Positions 36,156-45,843 of a stretch of 64,000 nucleotides of DNA are shown here, piece after piece. Under the pieces are notes generated by a model. It searched no databases. It saw only the letters and a program-made list of their open reading frames with translations, and was not told the origin of the DNA. Position 1 is the stretch's first letter; every line of letters starts with the position of its first letter. The stretch is from positions 62,001 through 126,000 of the forward strand of contig JAPPKS010000021.1 in assembly GCA_028819845.1 (NCBI GenBank), in the 5' to 3' direction. A program made the position numbers and the translations under genes. Source of the DNA: Candidatus Poribacteria bacterium (GTDB lineage Bacteria > Poribacteria > WGA-4E > PCPOR2b).

Positions 36156-36592
36156 GGTACTTGCTGGGGAAGGGTATACTATTTGATGTTTAGCGCTGTC
36201 ATTTTACACGAATTTTGGATTGATGTCAATCGGTCTGCCGGATAATAAGGATTTCTTATCCTTGTATTGGGTTTTGGTGACAATTCACTGCAATCGGTCA
36301 ATTAAGAGTAGTGCACAAACACATAACCCTTTCGTAGGGGTTGGGTTGCCCTACCCGTCATTCACACATCAGACGCGATTTCACACGGTTCAACCTGCAT
36401 GGTTGGGAGTTGATTGCATACGCCGGTCAGTGGGCGAGGGAACCTAATAAACACTATCGCCCTCGCTATTCACTCGGTTGATCCCCTACGGTTACAATTT
36501 GCGAATTCAAGTTTGCTTGGATTGAATTGACCTGGCGAGGGGGATGTGCTAAACTCACGGCGTGTAAATTTGTTGGGAGTTAAGGGAAAAAT
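36156..36592. other. Intergenic region between divergent EutN and Ppx/GppA genes
   Basis: This 437-base gap probably contains both promoters. The only structured element I see is the palindrome at 36333-36356. No gene is supported. Confidence 0.5.
36333..36356 (-). repeat. Palindromic repeat with CTACG tail
   Basis: Read on the minus strand the order is GGGT, loop AGGGCA, ACCC and AACCCCTACG. Here the loop has GGG and the tail CCC, instead of the GGA/TCC of most other copies. Confidence 0.55.
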
Positions 36593-38176
36593 ATGGAAAG
36601 TGCATCGTTTGCCGCCATTGACGTTGGATCCAACGCAATGCGGCTGAAAATTGTTGAAGTGCGGGGAGATGGGTCCGTTGAACCAATTTATCAATGCCGC
36701 GCCCCTGTGCGTTTAGGGCATGAAGTTTTCTTGACGGGTTTTTTAGCTGAAGACGCGATCCAGAAAGCGATTGAGGCGTTTGGAGAATTCCGAGATGTCC
36801 TCAAGCGGTCGAAAGTCCATTCCACCCGCGCCATTGCGACTAGCGCGGCGCGTGAAGCTATCAACGGCGATAATTTTGTAAAACGCATTTACAGTAGTTC
36901 AGGCATCCAATTGGAGCGAATTTCCGGCGGGGAGGAAGCCCGCCTGGTGCAAATCGCGGTAACCCGTAAAATCAATCTGCACGACAAAATCGCGCTGGTC
37001 ATCGACATTGGGGGCGGAAGTGTTGAGTTCGATGTCATCGACCACGGTTCGATTGTCTACTCCAACAGCCTGCGATTAGGAACGGTGCGGTTGTGCGAGA
37101 CCTTTTTGCGAACTGATACCATCTCCGACCTTCAGGTATTACTGCTAAAGGCTTACATGGAGCAACTGCTTGAAACGACTTTGGATGCAATCAACACTTA
37201 CAAAATTGATTTGGTGCTGGGCACCGGCGGCAATGTTGAAGAGATTGGCAGACAAATCGGGATGGCTGAAATCGAAGGTAACGGTTTTCCGGAAGATGTT
37301 AGTTTTATTCCATTGCGTGATTTTCGGCGTTTCGTCAAAGAGATTTCCAAACAGAGCGTGGGTGAACGTATAAATCGGTACGACATGCGCGCAGATCGGG
37401 CGGACGTCATTCTGCCGGCATGCCTAGTGCTCACCGAAGTGCTGAGTAATGTTGTAGGTGCGCGAGGGCTATATGCCGCGAATGTCGGGCTCAAGGATGG
37501 CGTGCTTGCAGAGATGGTCGACCGCTTCCGAAATTCGTGGGACACGACATTGGAAGAAGGGGAAATCTTGAAAGCGGCGGCCGCACTTGGGCACAAGTAC
37601 CAGTTTCATGTGGGGCATGCACAACAGGTGCGTTATTTGGCGGAGTTACTATTTGATCAGTTGCAACCTCTGCATCAGTTGTCACTAGAATCTCGAATGC
37701 TTCTGCGTGTAGCTGCGACACTGCATGAAATTGGCGGATATATCAATTCGAGCGCCCACCATAAACATTCGTATTACTTGATATCAAATTCGGAGGTTGT
37801 TGGGCTTCACCCACAGCAACTTGAACTCATCGCCAATATCGCTCGTTATCATCGCAAAGCGTTCCCCAACGAACAGAAGCACGCTCATTTTCAGGCGCTT
37901 TCGATTGCGGACAAGGAACGGGTAACGAAGCTGGCTGCTATTTTGCGGATTGCGGATGCACTAGACCATCAACACAAATCGGTTGTTCAGGGCGTGAAAG
38001 TCAATATCCGCGAGGATGCCATCGAGATTGATGCACAATCTCTCGACGCATGCCTTTTGGAAAACTGGCACCTTCAAGAAAAAGGGCGCCTGTTCACACA
38101 TACGTTTGGGCTAGCGATTCGTCTTTTGGTGAATGGGCAGCCCGCGGCCCCGATTAATCCAAACGGTTCGAAGTAA
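36593..38176 (+). CDS. Ppx/GppA-family phosphatase with C-terminal HD domain
   Basis: This 527-residue enzyme of the exopolyphosphatase / pppGpp phosphohydrolase family hydrolyses polyphosphate or guanosine pentaphosphate. The N-terminal actin-like domain (~1-310) shows the nucleotide loops AAIDVGSNAMRLKI and LVIDIGGGSVEFDV, plus LGTGGNVEEIGRQ. The C-terminal HD-type domain (~330-500) has AATLHEIGGYINSSAHHKHS and IARYHRK. This two-domain layout is that of GppA/Ppx proteins of ~500 residues. An AAGGG Shine-Dalgarno precedes the ATG. Which substrate it uses cannot be told from sequence. Confidence 0.92.
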   Translation: MESASFAAIDVGSNAMRLKIVEVRGDGSVEPIYQCRAPVRLGHEVFLTGFLAEDAIQKAIEAFGEFRDVLKRSKVHSTRAIATSAAREAINGDNFVKRIYSSSGIQLERISGGEEARLVQIAVTRKINLHDKIALVIDIGGGSVEFDVIDHGSIVYSNSLRLGTVRLCETFLRTDTISDLQVLLLKAYMEQLLETTLDAINTYKIDLVLGTGGNVEEIGRQIGMAEIEGNGFPEDVSFIPLRDFRRFVKEISKQSVGERINRYDMRADRADVILPACLVLTEVLSNVVGARGLYAANVGLKDGVLAEMVDRFRNSWDTTLEEGEILKAAAALGHKYQFHVGHAQQVRYLAELLFDQLQPLHQLSLESRMLLRVAATLHEIGGYINSSAHHKHSYYLISNSEVVGLHPQQLELIANIARYHRKAFPNEQKHAHFQALSIADKERVTKLAAILRIADALDHQHKSVVQGVKVNIREDAIEIDAQSLDACLLENWHLQEKGRLFTHTFGLAIRLLVNGQPAAPINPNGSK

Positions 38177-38250
38177 AGATTGGCCGGGGAAGGTTTTAAT
38201 TCCCAATAATAAAGTAAAACCTATAATTACCTATACACTGCGGTAGATGC

Positions 38251-38270
38251 GGTTGGAAACCTCACCTACC
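38251..38270 (+). repeat. Degenerate palindromic repeat
   Basis: The order is GGTT, loop GGA, AACC and a tail containing ACCTACC. It lies between the Ppx/GppA gene and the small gene at 38315. Confidence 0.5.
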
Positions 38271-38314
38271 GAAACATGTGTAAATATGAATGGAATTGAA
38301 TATAGAGGCGGCGG

Positions 38315-38635
38315 ATGAAAAGAGTCCAACTACGTGAAATAGCGCACAGCCGATCGGGCGATAAGGGAGATGCGGTGAATCTGTCGGTCATCCCGTACCG
38401 GGAGGAAGATTACGAGCTAGTGTGCCGTGAAGTCACGGTGGAACGGGTTCGAGCATTGTTCAAAGACATTTGCCACGGCGAGATTGTACGCTACGAAGTG
38501 CCGAACGTTTCAGCGCTGAATTTCCTACTCGAAAATTGTTTGGGGGGCGGGGTGACCAAATCGTTAGCGCTCGATATGCACGGGAAGTCATATTCGTTTC
38601 TGTTGTTGAGTATGGAAATCAATGTGCCGGAATGA
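38315..38635 (+). CDS. Stand-alone AtuA C-terminal-like domain protein
   Basis: This 106-residue protein corresponds to the C-terminal ferredoxin-like domain of AtuA-type proteins (acyclic terpene utilisation). Conserved blocks are LREIAHSRSGDKGDAVNLSVI, IVRYEVPNVSALNFLL and GGGVTKSLALDMHGK. In most bacteria this domain follows the large AtuA domain or is encoded just after it; here no AtuA partner is adjacent. The Shine-Dalgarno GAGGCGG precedes the ATG. The biochemical role is unknown. Confidence 0.8.
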   Translation: MKRVQLREIAHSRSGDKGDAVNLSVIPYREEDYELVCREVTVERVRALFKDICHGEIVRYEVPNVSALNFLLENCLGGGVTKSLALDMHGKSYSFLLLSMEINVPE

Positions 38636-38698
38636 AGGAGGTTTACGCTCAGGAATGCAGACTACGGGAGACAAGATAGATTTAGATTGAGCTATGTG

Positions 38699-40459
38699 TT
38701 ATCTTTTTCGCTTCCAGCCGCCGCCTTGGGTAATAATGATGCACTGGTTCGCGCCGATGTTTTTTAGGTGTTGCTTTTCTCCGTTTGGCCATCGGATTTC
38801 TATGTTCGAAACAGCGGCGGCCTTACCGAGGCCAAACAGGAGTTTAAGTTCGTTTTGCGATAAATAACCTGAACCGCTACGGACCTCTTTCATTTGGGAA
38901 AATTCACCCATATTGAGCGTCACACGCGCACCGATTGCGTCTGTGACTCCATTTGTTCCAATTAACTTGACAGCCAACCAATTGTTCTTGTTTGCCCCAT
39001 CATTGCGCAAGAGGCGGGGGCGGCTGTTGGAGTTGGTTACCAGAATATCAATGTCTCCGTCCAAATCGTAGTCGGCGAACGCCGCGCCGCGGCTGACATC
39101 CTCCAGCCGCATGCCGGGACCTAGTTGGTTGGAGATTTCAACGAAAGTGCCGTCTCGATTATTTCGGAACATGAAGTTTCGCTGCACATAGGTGCCGTCT
39201 TGTCCCATCTCTTCGAGATTATCGTGGAGGTGTCCGTTGGCGACAAACAGGTCTAGGTAGCCATCGTTGTCGTAGTCGATAAATTCTGTCGCCCAACCGA
39301 GATATGGATAGCTAACAATCGCCGTTTTCGACGCGGACGACACGTCGGTGAAAAAGCTAGCTTGGTCATTACGATAGAGCGTGTTTGCCTGATCTGCGTA
39401 GTTAGTAACAGTTAAATCCAACCACCCATCGTTGTCCCAGTCGCCAAAAGCTGTGCCCATACCGTTCTCGGCGACACCAACGTCGCTGAACGCGACGCCG
39501 ATGAAGAAGCCGACTTCTTCAAATTTGCCGTTGCCTTTATTCTTGAATAAGAAGTTCTCTGTAGAGTCATTGGCGATGTAGATGTCCGGATACCCATCAT
39601 TGTCGTAATCGCCCCACACCGCCCCCAAGCCTTTCCCGTCCGGATTGTAAATTTCAGAATTCCGCGTGACATCGGTGAATGTGCCATCACCATTATTCTG
39701 ATAGAGTGTATCGGGCAGCCCTGGAAAATCGTCAGGTTGGCAGTAGCCTCTGATCCCCTTATCCTTTCGACCGCACCATGGGTTGTTTTCAATACTAAAC
39801 TCAATATAATTGACAACATAGAGATCGAGGTCTCCATCGCGGTCATAGTCGGCGAATGCACAACTGCTGCTCCATTTCGGTTCTCCCACGCGGGCGTCCT
39901 CTGTTACATCGGTGAAAGTACCATCCCCGTTGTTTCGAAAGAGGACATTTGCACCGAAGTTTGTAACGTAGAGGTCGAGATTACCGTCACCATTGTAATC
40001 GCCGACTGCGCAACCGTGCCCGTAGCCGGTGTCGCCCACACCTGCCTTTTCGGTTACATCAGTAAAGGTACCGTCACCGTTGTTTCGGTAGAGTTGGTTG
40101 ATTGGCACTTTTGTGCTCTGATATCCCGGTAAAGGGGCGCCGTTTACGAAATACAGATCCGGGTATCCATCATTATCATAGTCAAAAAATGCAGCGCCGG
40201 AACCAATGGTTTCCATGAAAAATTTTTGTCCGCTTCGCCCATCGACATGATTAAAATGGATGCCCGCAGATTGCGTAACATCGACGAATTGAACGTCGGC
40301 ATCCGCGGCAGCGAATGTGCTGGCAAGAAAAAGCGTAAGGCAATAGATTGTGAACAAGAGGCTGTAGGCGTGGAATTGAACGCGTGTGCCGGGTGTTGTG
40401 ATCCAACTGCGGTTATTGGCTGGCATTTGGGAGGGAAAGCATTGGAGCGAGATTTGCAT
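38699..40459 (-). CDS. Secreted FG-GAP/VCBS repeat protein with ASPIC/UnbV domain
   Basis: This 586-residue exported protein of the CRTAC1 type has a hydrophobic segment (FTIYCLTLFLASTFAAA, ~35-51) as signal peptide. It is followed by at least eight FG-GAP/VCBS units with the calcium pattern DYDNDGYPDLY, DYNGDGNLDLYV, DYDRDGDLDLYV and DYDLDGDIDILV, probably a seven-bladed propeller. The C-terminal ~90 residues (WLAVKLIGTNGVTDAIGARV ... IEIRWPNGEKQHL) are the ASPIC/UnbV domain. These proteins are thought to mediate adhesion or binding at the cell surface. The start is uncertain: ATG 40459 or ATG 40423. Confidence 0.9.
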   Translation of the reverse strand: MQISLQCFPSQMPANNRSWITTPGTRVQFHAYSLLFTIYCLTLFLASTFAAADADVQFVDVTQSAGIHFNHVDGRSGQKFFMETIGSGAAFFDYDNDGYPDLYFVNGAPLPGYQSTKVPINQLYRNNGDGTFTDVTEKAGVGDTGYGHGCAVGDYNGDGNLDLYVTNFGANVLFRNNGDGTFTDVTEDARVGEPKWSSSCAFADYDRDGDLDLYVVNYIEFSIENNPWCGRKDKGIRGYCQPDDFPGLPDTLYQNNGDGTFTDVTRNSEIYNPDGKGLGAVWGDYDNDGYPDIYIANDSTENFLFKNKGNGKFEEVGFFIGVAFSDVGVAENGMGTAFGDWDNDGWLDLTVTNYADQANTLYRNDQASFFTDVSSASKTAIVSYPYLGWATEFIDYDNDGYLDLFVANGHLHDNLEEMGQDGTYVQRNFMFRNNRDGTFVEISNQLGPGMRLEDVSRGAAFADYDLDGDIDILVTNSNSRPRLLRNDGANKNNWLAVKLIGTNGVTDAIGARVTLNMGEFSQMKEVRSGSGYLSQNELKLLFGLGKAAAVSNIEIRWPNGEKQHLKNIGANQCIIITQGGGWKRKR

Positions 40460-40886
40460 GAGTTTAAAATAAATGCCGCGGTTCGGGGAAAGTTTCTAGG
40501 TATTAAGATGCCGCGATTTGGACGTAGTTCTTGCTAATGAAGAAGTCGCGATTCGGAGATCGCTCCTACAGTCTTTAAGCGAAATATTATACGTGGAAAG
40601 GCTTCCTATTGCAATAGAAATTCGGCTTTGCCATTCTGAGCAAAATTCGGAGTTTGTGCTGAATTGGAATCTTCTGGGTGGGCATTTATACGATGAGTGA
40701 TTTACGATCGAGGCTAGGAAGCCTCTCCCACAAACCGATAAGGAAAATTTATCATTTTTGATAACATGGCAATTGAAGTGTATGCCGCTGGAAATTTCAA
40801 AAAAATCCTTCAGTGTATTGATGTAGTTTGCTGATCTTGACAAAAAGCTGAAATTCGTGTAAAATTTTGTTTGGAGGAGGCTTACT
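40460..40886. other. Intergenic region with two palindromic repeats
   Basis: The gap separates divergent genes. Hairpins lie at 40548-40570 (GCGAT, TCGGAG, ATCGC, TCCTACA) and 40710-40732 (GAGGCT, AGGA, AGCCTC, TCCCACA). The PhyH promoter should lie downstream of them. No gene is supported. Confidence 0.6.
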
Positions 40887-41729
40887 TTGAAAAGTACGAA
40901 CGACTGTGAACCAACCTTGACCGATACGCAGGTATTGGAATTCTGCAAGAACGGCTATGTAATGTTGGAGGCCGTTGTTCCAGATGAGATTAACCGGAAA
41001 ACGTTTGAATTCATTGAAAACCATGGCCACGGCCCCCTTCTGCAGGAGGAGTGGTTTGTGGACGAGGTGCTGCTCAATCACCAGGCAGCGGGTGCGGTGC
41101 GTTCATTGCTGGGCAAGAACTTTGCGCTACCCAAGGGGATGGCTAACCATCGAATGGAATGCCCGGCTCCAAATCAGAATTGGCACCGCGATGGCGGCTC
41201 ACGTTATGCGCCGGAACTGAATCATTTGCAGGTATTTTATTACCCGCAGGATGCACCGGTGGAGATGGGACCCACGGAAGTGGTGCCGGGTTCCCATTTT
41301 TTCTTTTGCTTACAGAGTTGGATGTCGCACTACGGAGGGATTCAAGGCAGGGTTAAAACCGCCGCGCCCGCAGGATCGATTTTTCTCACGGTTTATTCGA
41401 TATGGCATCGCCGTTCGGCGTCCACAGCAAGCGGTATTCGTAATATGCTGAAATACTGCTACTGGCGAACGACGCCGCCGCAGCGGGATTGGATTATCGA
41501 ACCCGACTTTGACTTCGGGCACGATCACACCCCTATATACAGTCTAGACGGTCCCAACTTTCGGCAGCAGTTTCGCGATTGGTATGACGCTGCGGAGATG
41601 TTTTACTGGCTCTGCGGATTAACTGATGAATTCAAAGCGGTTTTGGGCGGCGAAGGTTGGCCGCCGGGTTATCCAATCATGTGGAAACCTAAAGGATTTC
41701 ATAGACAAGTTCCCGCGTCAACCGGATAG
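40887..41729 (+). CDS. Phytanoyl-CoA dioxygenase (PhyH) family protein 4
   Basis: This 280-residue Fe(II)/2-oxoglutarate oxygenase has ligands His100-x-Asp102 (NWHRDGG), His174 (SIWHRR) and Arg185. It is very close to PhyH 1 at 5932: the loop PVEMGPTEVVPGSHFFFC and the tail RQQFRDWYDAAEMFYWLCG are shared, so the two probably act on similar substrates. The start is TTG, chosen because GGAGGAGG lies seven bases upstream and no ATG fits. It is isolated from the other three by 34 kb and has no small-protein partner. Confidence 0.88.
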   Translation: MKSTNDCEPTLTDTQVLEFCKNGYVMLEAVVPDEINRKTFEFIENHGHGPLLQEEWFVDEVLLNHQAAGAVRSLLGKNFALPKGMANHRMECPAPNQNWHRDGGSRYAPELNHLQVFYYPQDAPVEMGPTEVVPGSHFFFCLQSWMSHYGGIQGRVKTAAPAGSIFLTVYSIWHRRSASTASGIRNMLKYCYWRTTPPQRDWIIEPDFDFGHDHTPIYSLDGPNFRQQFRDWYDAAEMFYWLCGLTDEFKAVLGGEGWPPGYPIMWKPKGFHRQVPASTG

Positions 41730-41885
41730 GCATAGTTTATCACCTGAATATTGCCCCGGATAAGCGTTGCTAGAGAATTTCAAACGGATAGTGCCATGCG
41801 TTCAAGCGCACATGGATGTGGAGGGGTGTTTTTTGCCCACTCTGAGATGCGAAACGTGCACCGTGTTCAGGTGCGGAGTTGAGGG

Positions 41886-43892
41886 ATGCCCTTGTATTAT
41901 CACTTGACTTCAAGAAATCGTACCTATTTCATCATCGGGGCTTTTTTTACAGTTATCTTGCTGAATTTTGGCAAGACGGCGGCAGCCCAGGGTGTATCTC
42001 GTTTTGACAAGGCAGTTGCTCAATATCAGCAAATACGCGATGCGAATCCAGGATCTATTGATGCCCACCTGAACCTGGGCCTAGCGTATGTGTCGTTGGG
42101 CGCTATGGACGAAGCGGCCGAAACGTTCAAAAGCGCGCTGCGATTGGATCCGAATGACACGGCTGCTTACTACTGCTTGGGGGGAACCCATTTGCGGCAG
42201 CGGCACTACGAAAAAGCCATAGATGTATTTGAACAAGCCATTCGGTACTTTCCTGATTGGGCTCAAGCCTATGCACAGTTGGGGATGGCTTGGTTTCGGC
42301 AGCACGAATATGATGAAGCGGAAACCGCATGGAAAAAGGCGTTTAACCTGATGACGATGTCGAAATCTCGAAACTATCGGCTTGAACCGTCCTCAGTTAT
42401 CCAGCGGCAATCTCGGATGAGTCCGCTGACCGCGGGCATGGTGAGTTACTTTCTAGGCCGAGTCGCATTTGAGTATGGGCGGGTTGATCAGGCGGCTGCA
42501 TACTACCGGCAATCAATCCGCCTGGAACCATCTCTGGCAGAAGCGCATTTCCGGCTTGGACTGGTCCACATCCGGAAGGAGGAGGGCAGTGAAGCGGAGC
42601 GTGCGTTTCAGGAGGCAATTCGTCTTGACTCTCAATTGACTAGCGCATACTACCGGCTTGCGCTGCTACATTTTAAGCAGGGCAAAAAAGCGGAAGCAGA
42701 AGCGGAGATGAAGAAGTTCCGGCAATTGCGGGACGATCAGGTAGATGAACTCGCGGTTCTGCGTGCATCTCAAGGGAGGGAAAAAGCCGCCGCGTTGTCG
42801 AATCTGGGCTGGAAATACATTCACGAAAAAAAACTCGATGCGGCGCTGCAGCAATTTGAACAAGCACTTTGGCACGATCCGGATATCGCAGCAGTACATA
42901 ACGGACTAGGTTATATCTATGCTACCCGAGGACAACTGGAAGAGGCGCTTAAAGCGCAGCAGCGCGCGGTCGAGTTGAAGCCCGATATGGCTTCAGTGCA
43001 CAGTGGGTTGGGGCTGGTTTGGCTTAAAAAGGCGCAAAGTTCAGACCGGCAAGAAGACTATGAAAAGGCGATTTCTTCCTATCGCAAGGCGGCCGGGTTG
43101 AAGCCGGACAGCCCGCAGACGTGGCTGAATATTGGTAGTATCGCATTTCAACTTGAACTATTCGAGGAGTCTCAAGCGGCTTACGAAAAACTTCTGACTC
43201 TTGAACCAGATCGATTACAGATTCGCTTAAGACTGGCGCATGCTTATTTTAAACAGGGGGATTTTCAGCTCGCTGCGGGTCATTACCGGGAAGTTATCAA
43301 GCAAGACCCAAGTCTCGCGGAGCCATACTATAGACTAGGTCTCATCGCGCTGGATAAGAGTCAATTTGATGCAGCGGTGAACAGCTTCGAGGCCGCGGTG
43401 AGGTTACAGCCGGAAATGATTGAGGCGCACTATTTCCTCGGTAGAATTTTTTTGAGTCAAAATCAGATTGATGCGGCGGCGGAACGCCTGAATACTGCGG
43501 TAGCGCTGCAACCGGACATGTTTGAGGCGCACTATTACCTCGGTCTAGTCCATTCAGGGCAGAACCGGGTTGGCTTGGCAGAACAGGCATATCAGCGTGC
43601 GATTGAACTGAACCCTGCTTTTGACCCTGCATATGAACGGTTGGCGCATTTATACGGGTCCCGGGACGCGCACCTCGAAAAGGCGTTAGCACTTGCGGAA
43701 AAGGCTGTCGAACTTCAACCGGATTCAGCCCGTTATTTAAATACGCTGTCGTGGTTGCATTACCGGAACGACGACTATGCGAATGCGGAGGACGCCATTC
43801 AACAAGCGCTCTCCTTGCAGCCGGAAAACCGAACCTATCAAGAGGGTCTTAAAGCGATTCAAAAGGCACGACAGGAACAGAACCGGGATTAA
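41886..43892 (+). CDS. Exported TPR-repeat protein
   Basis: This 668-residue protein has a signal peptide (FIIGAFFTVILLNFGKTAAA, ~17-36) followed by about fifteen tetratricopeptide repeats. Units such as LNLGLAYVSLGAMDEAAETF, YRLGLIALDKSQFDAAVNSF and YYLGLVHSGQNRVGLAEQAY cover nearly the whole chain. It is predicted to form a long periplasmic or outer-membrane superhelix that binds proteins. No lipobox is visible. It is 156 bases after PhyH 4. The role is unknown. Confidence 0.87.
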   Translation: MPLYYHLTSRNRTYFIIGAFFTVILLNFGKTAAAQGVSRFDKAVAQYQQIRDANPGSIDAHLNLGLAYVSLGAMDEAAETFKSALRLDPNDTAAYYCLGGTHLRQRHYEKAIDVFEQAIRYFPDWAQAYAQLGMAWFRQHEYDEAETAWKKAFNLMTMSKSRNYRLEPSSVIQRQSRMSPLTAGMVSYFLGRVAFEYGRVDQAAAYYRQSIRLEPSLAEAHFRLGLVHIRKEEGSEAERAFQEAIRLDSQLTSAYYRLALLHFKQGKKAEAEAEMKKFRQLRDDQVDELAVLRASQGREKAAALSNLGWKYIHEKKLDAALQQFEQALWHDPDIAAVHNGLGYIYATRGQLEEALKAQQRAVELKPDMASVHSGLGLVWLKKAQSSDRQEDYEKAISSYRKAAGLKPDSPQTWLNIGSIAFQLELFEESQAAYEKLLTLEPDRLQIRLRLAHAYFKQGDFQLAAGHYREVIKQDPSLAEPYYRLGLIALDKSQFDAAVNSFEAAVRLQPEMIEAHYFLGRIFLSQNQIDAAAERLNTAVALQPDMFEAHYYLGLVHSGQNRVGLAEQAYQRAIELNPAFDPAYERLAHLYGSRDAHLEKALALAEKAVELQPDSARYLNTLSWLHYRNDDYANAEDAIQQALSLQPENRTYQEGLKAIQKARQEQNRD

Positions 43893-44078
43893 CCAATTAA
43901 ACGAATGGATGGTGAGCGTGATAGTAATTACTGGCAGTTAAGGTTGTGGAAATCTATCGCACTCACTATTCGTTCGCTTGATCCCTTGTTATTTACACGG
44001 TTGATTCGTTTAAATTGTATGCTTGACATTTCCAAGTGCCGAGCGGCGGCTGCGAGGTTTTTATGAGCGGAGCTGTCT

Positions 44079-44100
44079 CGATTCGGAGATTGCTTCTACA
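44079..44100 (+). repeat. Degenerate palindromic repeat upstream of cupin gene
   Basis: CGATTCGGAGATTGCTTCTACA is a diverged member of the GCGAT-TCGGAG-ATCGC-TCCTAC type. Confidence 0.5.
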
Positions 44101-44151
44101 GTGGGTTGGTTGTGGTGATGGATTTTGCTGTATACAAGGGGGAGAATCAAG

Positions 44152-44565
44152 ATGAAATACATTCGCACTCCAGAGGATTCAAAAGGCACTTTCACGGGAT
44201 TTGGCGATGACACGGTCCCGGGGATTGCTCATGAAGAGGCGGGGTATTCGGTAATTATCGCGGGGCCTGATGAATTATACGGGCAGGAATTGAATCAGCT
44301 TTCGACAAATCGATTGATGATTGGCATTCATACATGGCCGCCGGGCAAGACACACGGCAGTCACCACCATCCCAAATGGGAACAGTGCTATTACGTTTTC
44401 GCGGGCAAGGCGGAAATTACTGTGGGTGATGAGAAAAAGATTGTGGGGCCGGGCAGTTCCGCATACATGCCGGCGAAGGTCGAACACGACATCACCGCGA
44501 TAGGTGATGAACCGCTGGTGGCGGCGGTAATTGGTTGTGTGCTGGATGATAACGAGGTGAGCTAG
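44152..44565 (+). CDS. Cupin-domain protein
   Basis: This 137-residue single-domain cupin has metal ligands in THGSHHHPKWEQCYYVFAG (motif 1, H-x-H with Glu) and AKVEHDITAIG (motif 2 His). Such proteins may be metal-dependent dioxygenases, isomerases or simple sensors. The ATG at 44152 is preceded by GGGGGAG seven bases upstream, so I reject the longer frame from 44125. Function beyond the fold is not predictable. Confidence 0.85.
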   Translation: MKYIRTPEDSKGTFTGFGDDTVPGIAHEEAGYSVIIAGPDELYGQELNQLSTNRLMIGIHTWPPGKTHGSHHHPKWEQCYYVFAGKAEITVGDEKKIVGPGSSAYMPAKVEHDITAIGDEPLVAAVIGCVLDDNEVS

Positions 44566-44725
44566 GGGCGCTCACTTTGAGTCTTGAGTAGGCGCGTGCA
44601 GCGCCAAACCTGACAACATTTGTGCTGGCAAATTGAACTGAAGAGGCCGAATGTCCACAACCGGTAAGGTCAAAGGCTAGGAAATTAAAAGCCGCGTATT
44701 GAAAATCTGTAATGAGGTGATAAAA

Positions 44726-45730
44726 ATGCTGTCCCGAGAAGCGTCAATGCCGACTGTGTACTTCAGCATACTGTTGTTGATTCACGCCGTGCTCGCGGCG
44801 GGTACCGAAGCGCAGGCACCTGAAAAACCGACCATCGCAGTCTCCAGCGATTCAGGAGGCAATAATGCAATATGGTATATAGACCCCGATGGCGGCGACC
44901 CGCGCTCAATTCTGAAAATCGAAGGCGCTCCGCTGTCTTGGGGGATGGAGTGGTCGCCGGACGGCAGCCAGATTGCGTTCCACACCCAAGTGGGAAAGAA
45001 TGTGGATGTCTACGTGATGGACGGCGACGGCGAAAAACTCAAAAGACTAACTGACCATGAGGGGGAAGATAGCTGGCCGACGTGGCACCCTAGCGGCAAG
45101 CGGCTTGCGTTCGCGTCCGACAGGGATGGAAACCTTGAAATCCAGGTGATGAATCTAGTGGGTAAGGTTTTGGAAAACCTCACAAACGACCCCGCCCCGG
45201 ACACTCAACCCACCTGGTCACCGGACGGCCGGCAGATAGCCTTTGCTACCAAGCGGGGTAAATCGCTTGGCGACATCTGGGCGATGGAAGCGAATGGAGA
45301 TGAGCCGCGGAATCTGACGAATACTCGCGGGAAGGAAATTCAACCGAAGTGGTCACCGGACGGCAAGTGGATTGTTTGGTCCTCGCAAAGGAATGGAAAC
45401 GGCGATATCTTCGTGATGGATCCCCAGGGCGAGAATCTCAGGCAGATTTCCGGGGTTCGGAAAGACGCTATTGGACAATGGGATGACCGCGAGGTTTCGT
45501 GGTCGCCTGACAGTAAAAAGGTAGTCTACATCAGCCGCAGTCCCATCTTTATCGCGGAGGTAGACAAGGATGATGAGCTAGTTGCACACCCGATGTTGCC
45601 GGATATCGGGGTAATCCACGGCTCTCCAGCTTGGTTTGACCCTGATTTTGTCCGAGCGTTTTCCGTTTCACCGGTTGAGAAACGCCCGTTGGCGTGGGGG
45701 TGGCTTAAAAAGTTAAGACGAGGCAATTGA
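44726..45730 (+). CDS. Secreted PD40/TolB-like propeller 1
   Basis: This 334-residue exported beta-propeller has a signal peptide (STVYF-ILLLIHAVLAAG region) then PD40 (TolB-like) repeats of ~43 residues. Key lines are EWSPDGSQIAFHTQ, TWHPSGKRLAFASDRDGN, TWSPDGRQIAFATKRGK and KWSPDGKWIVWSSQRNG. The C-terminus has the family tail SPAWFDPDFVRAFSVSP ... AWGWLKK. It is the first of eight tandem paralogues. The start at ATG 44726 fits AGGTGA five bases upstream, a leader repeated before propeller 6. It lacks the N-terminal domain of true TolB, so a Tol-Pal role is unlikely. The ligand is unknown. Confidence 0.85.
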   Translation: MLSREASMPTVYFSILLLIHAVLAAGTEAQAPEKPTIAVSSDSGGNNAIWYIDPDGGDPRSILKIEGAPLSWGMEWSPDGSQIAFHTQVGKNVDVYVMDGDGEKLKRLTDHEGEDSWPTWHPSGKRLAFASDRDGNLEIQVMNLVGKVLENLTNDPAPDTQPTWSPDGRQIAFATKRGKSLGDIWAMEANGDEPRNLTNTRGKEIQPKWSPDGKWIVWSSQRNGNGDIFVMDPQGENLRQISGVRKDAIGQWDDREVSWSPDSKKVVYISRSPIFIAEVDKDDELVAHPMLPDIGVIHGSPAWFDPDFVRAFSVSPVEKRPLAWGWLKKLRRGN

Positions 45731-45843
45731 TGACCGCTGGTGCTAGCGTGCATGGGGCACTGGGGAAACTTCCCCGCGGCTTGCGGCGGGAAGGTGAGGC
45801 TTTTTGGCGTTGGGCTAACGCGGGCGAGATAGGGAATGCGCAG

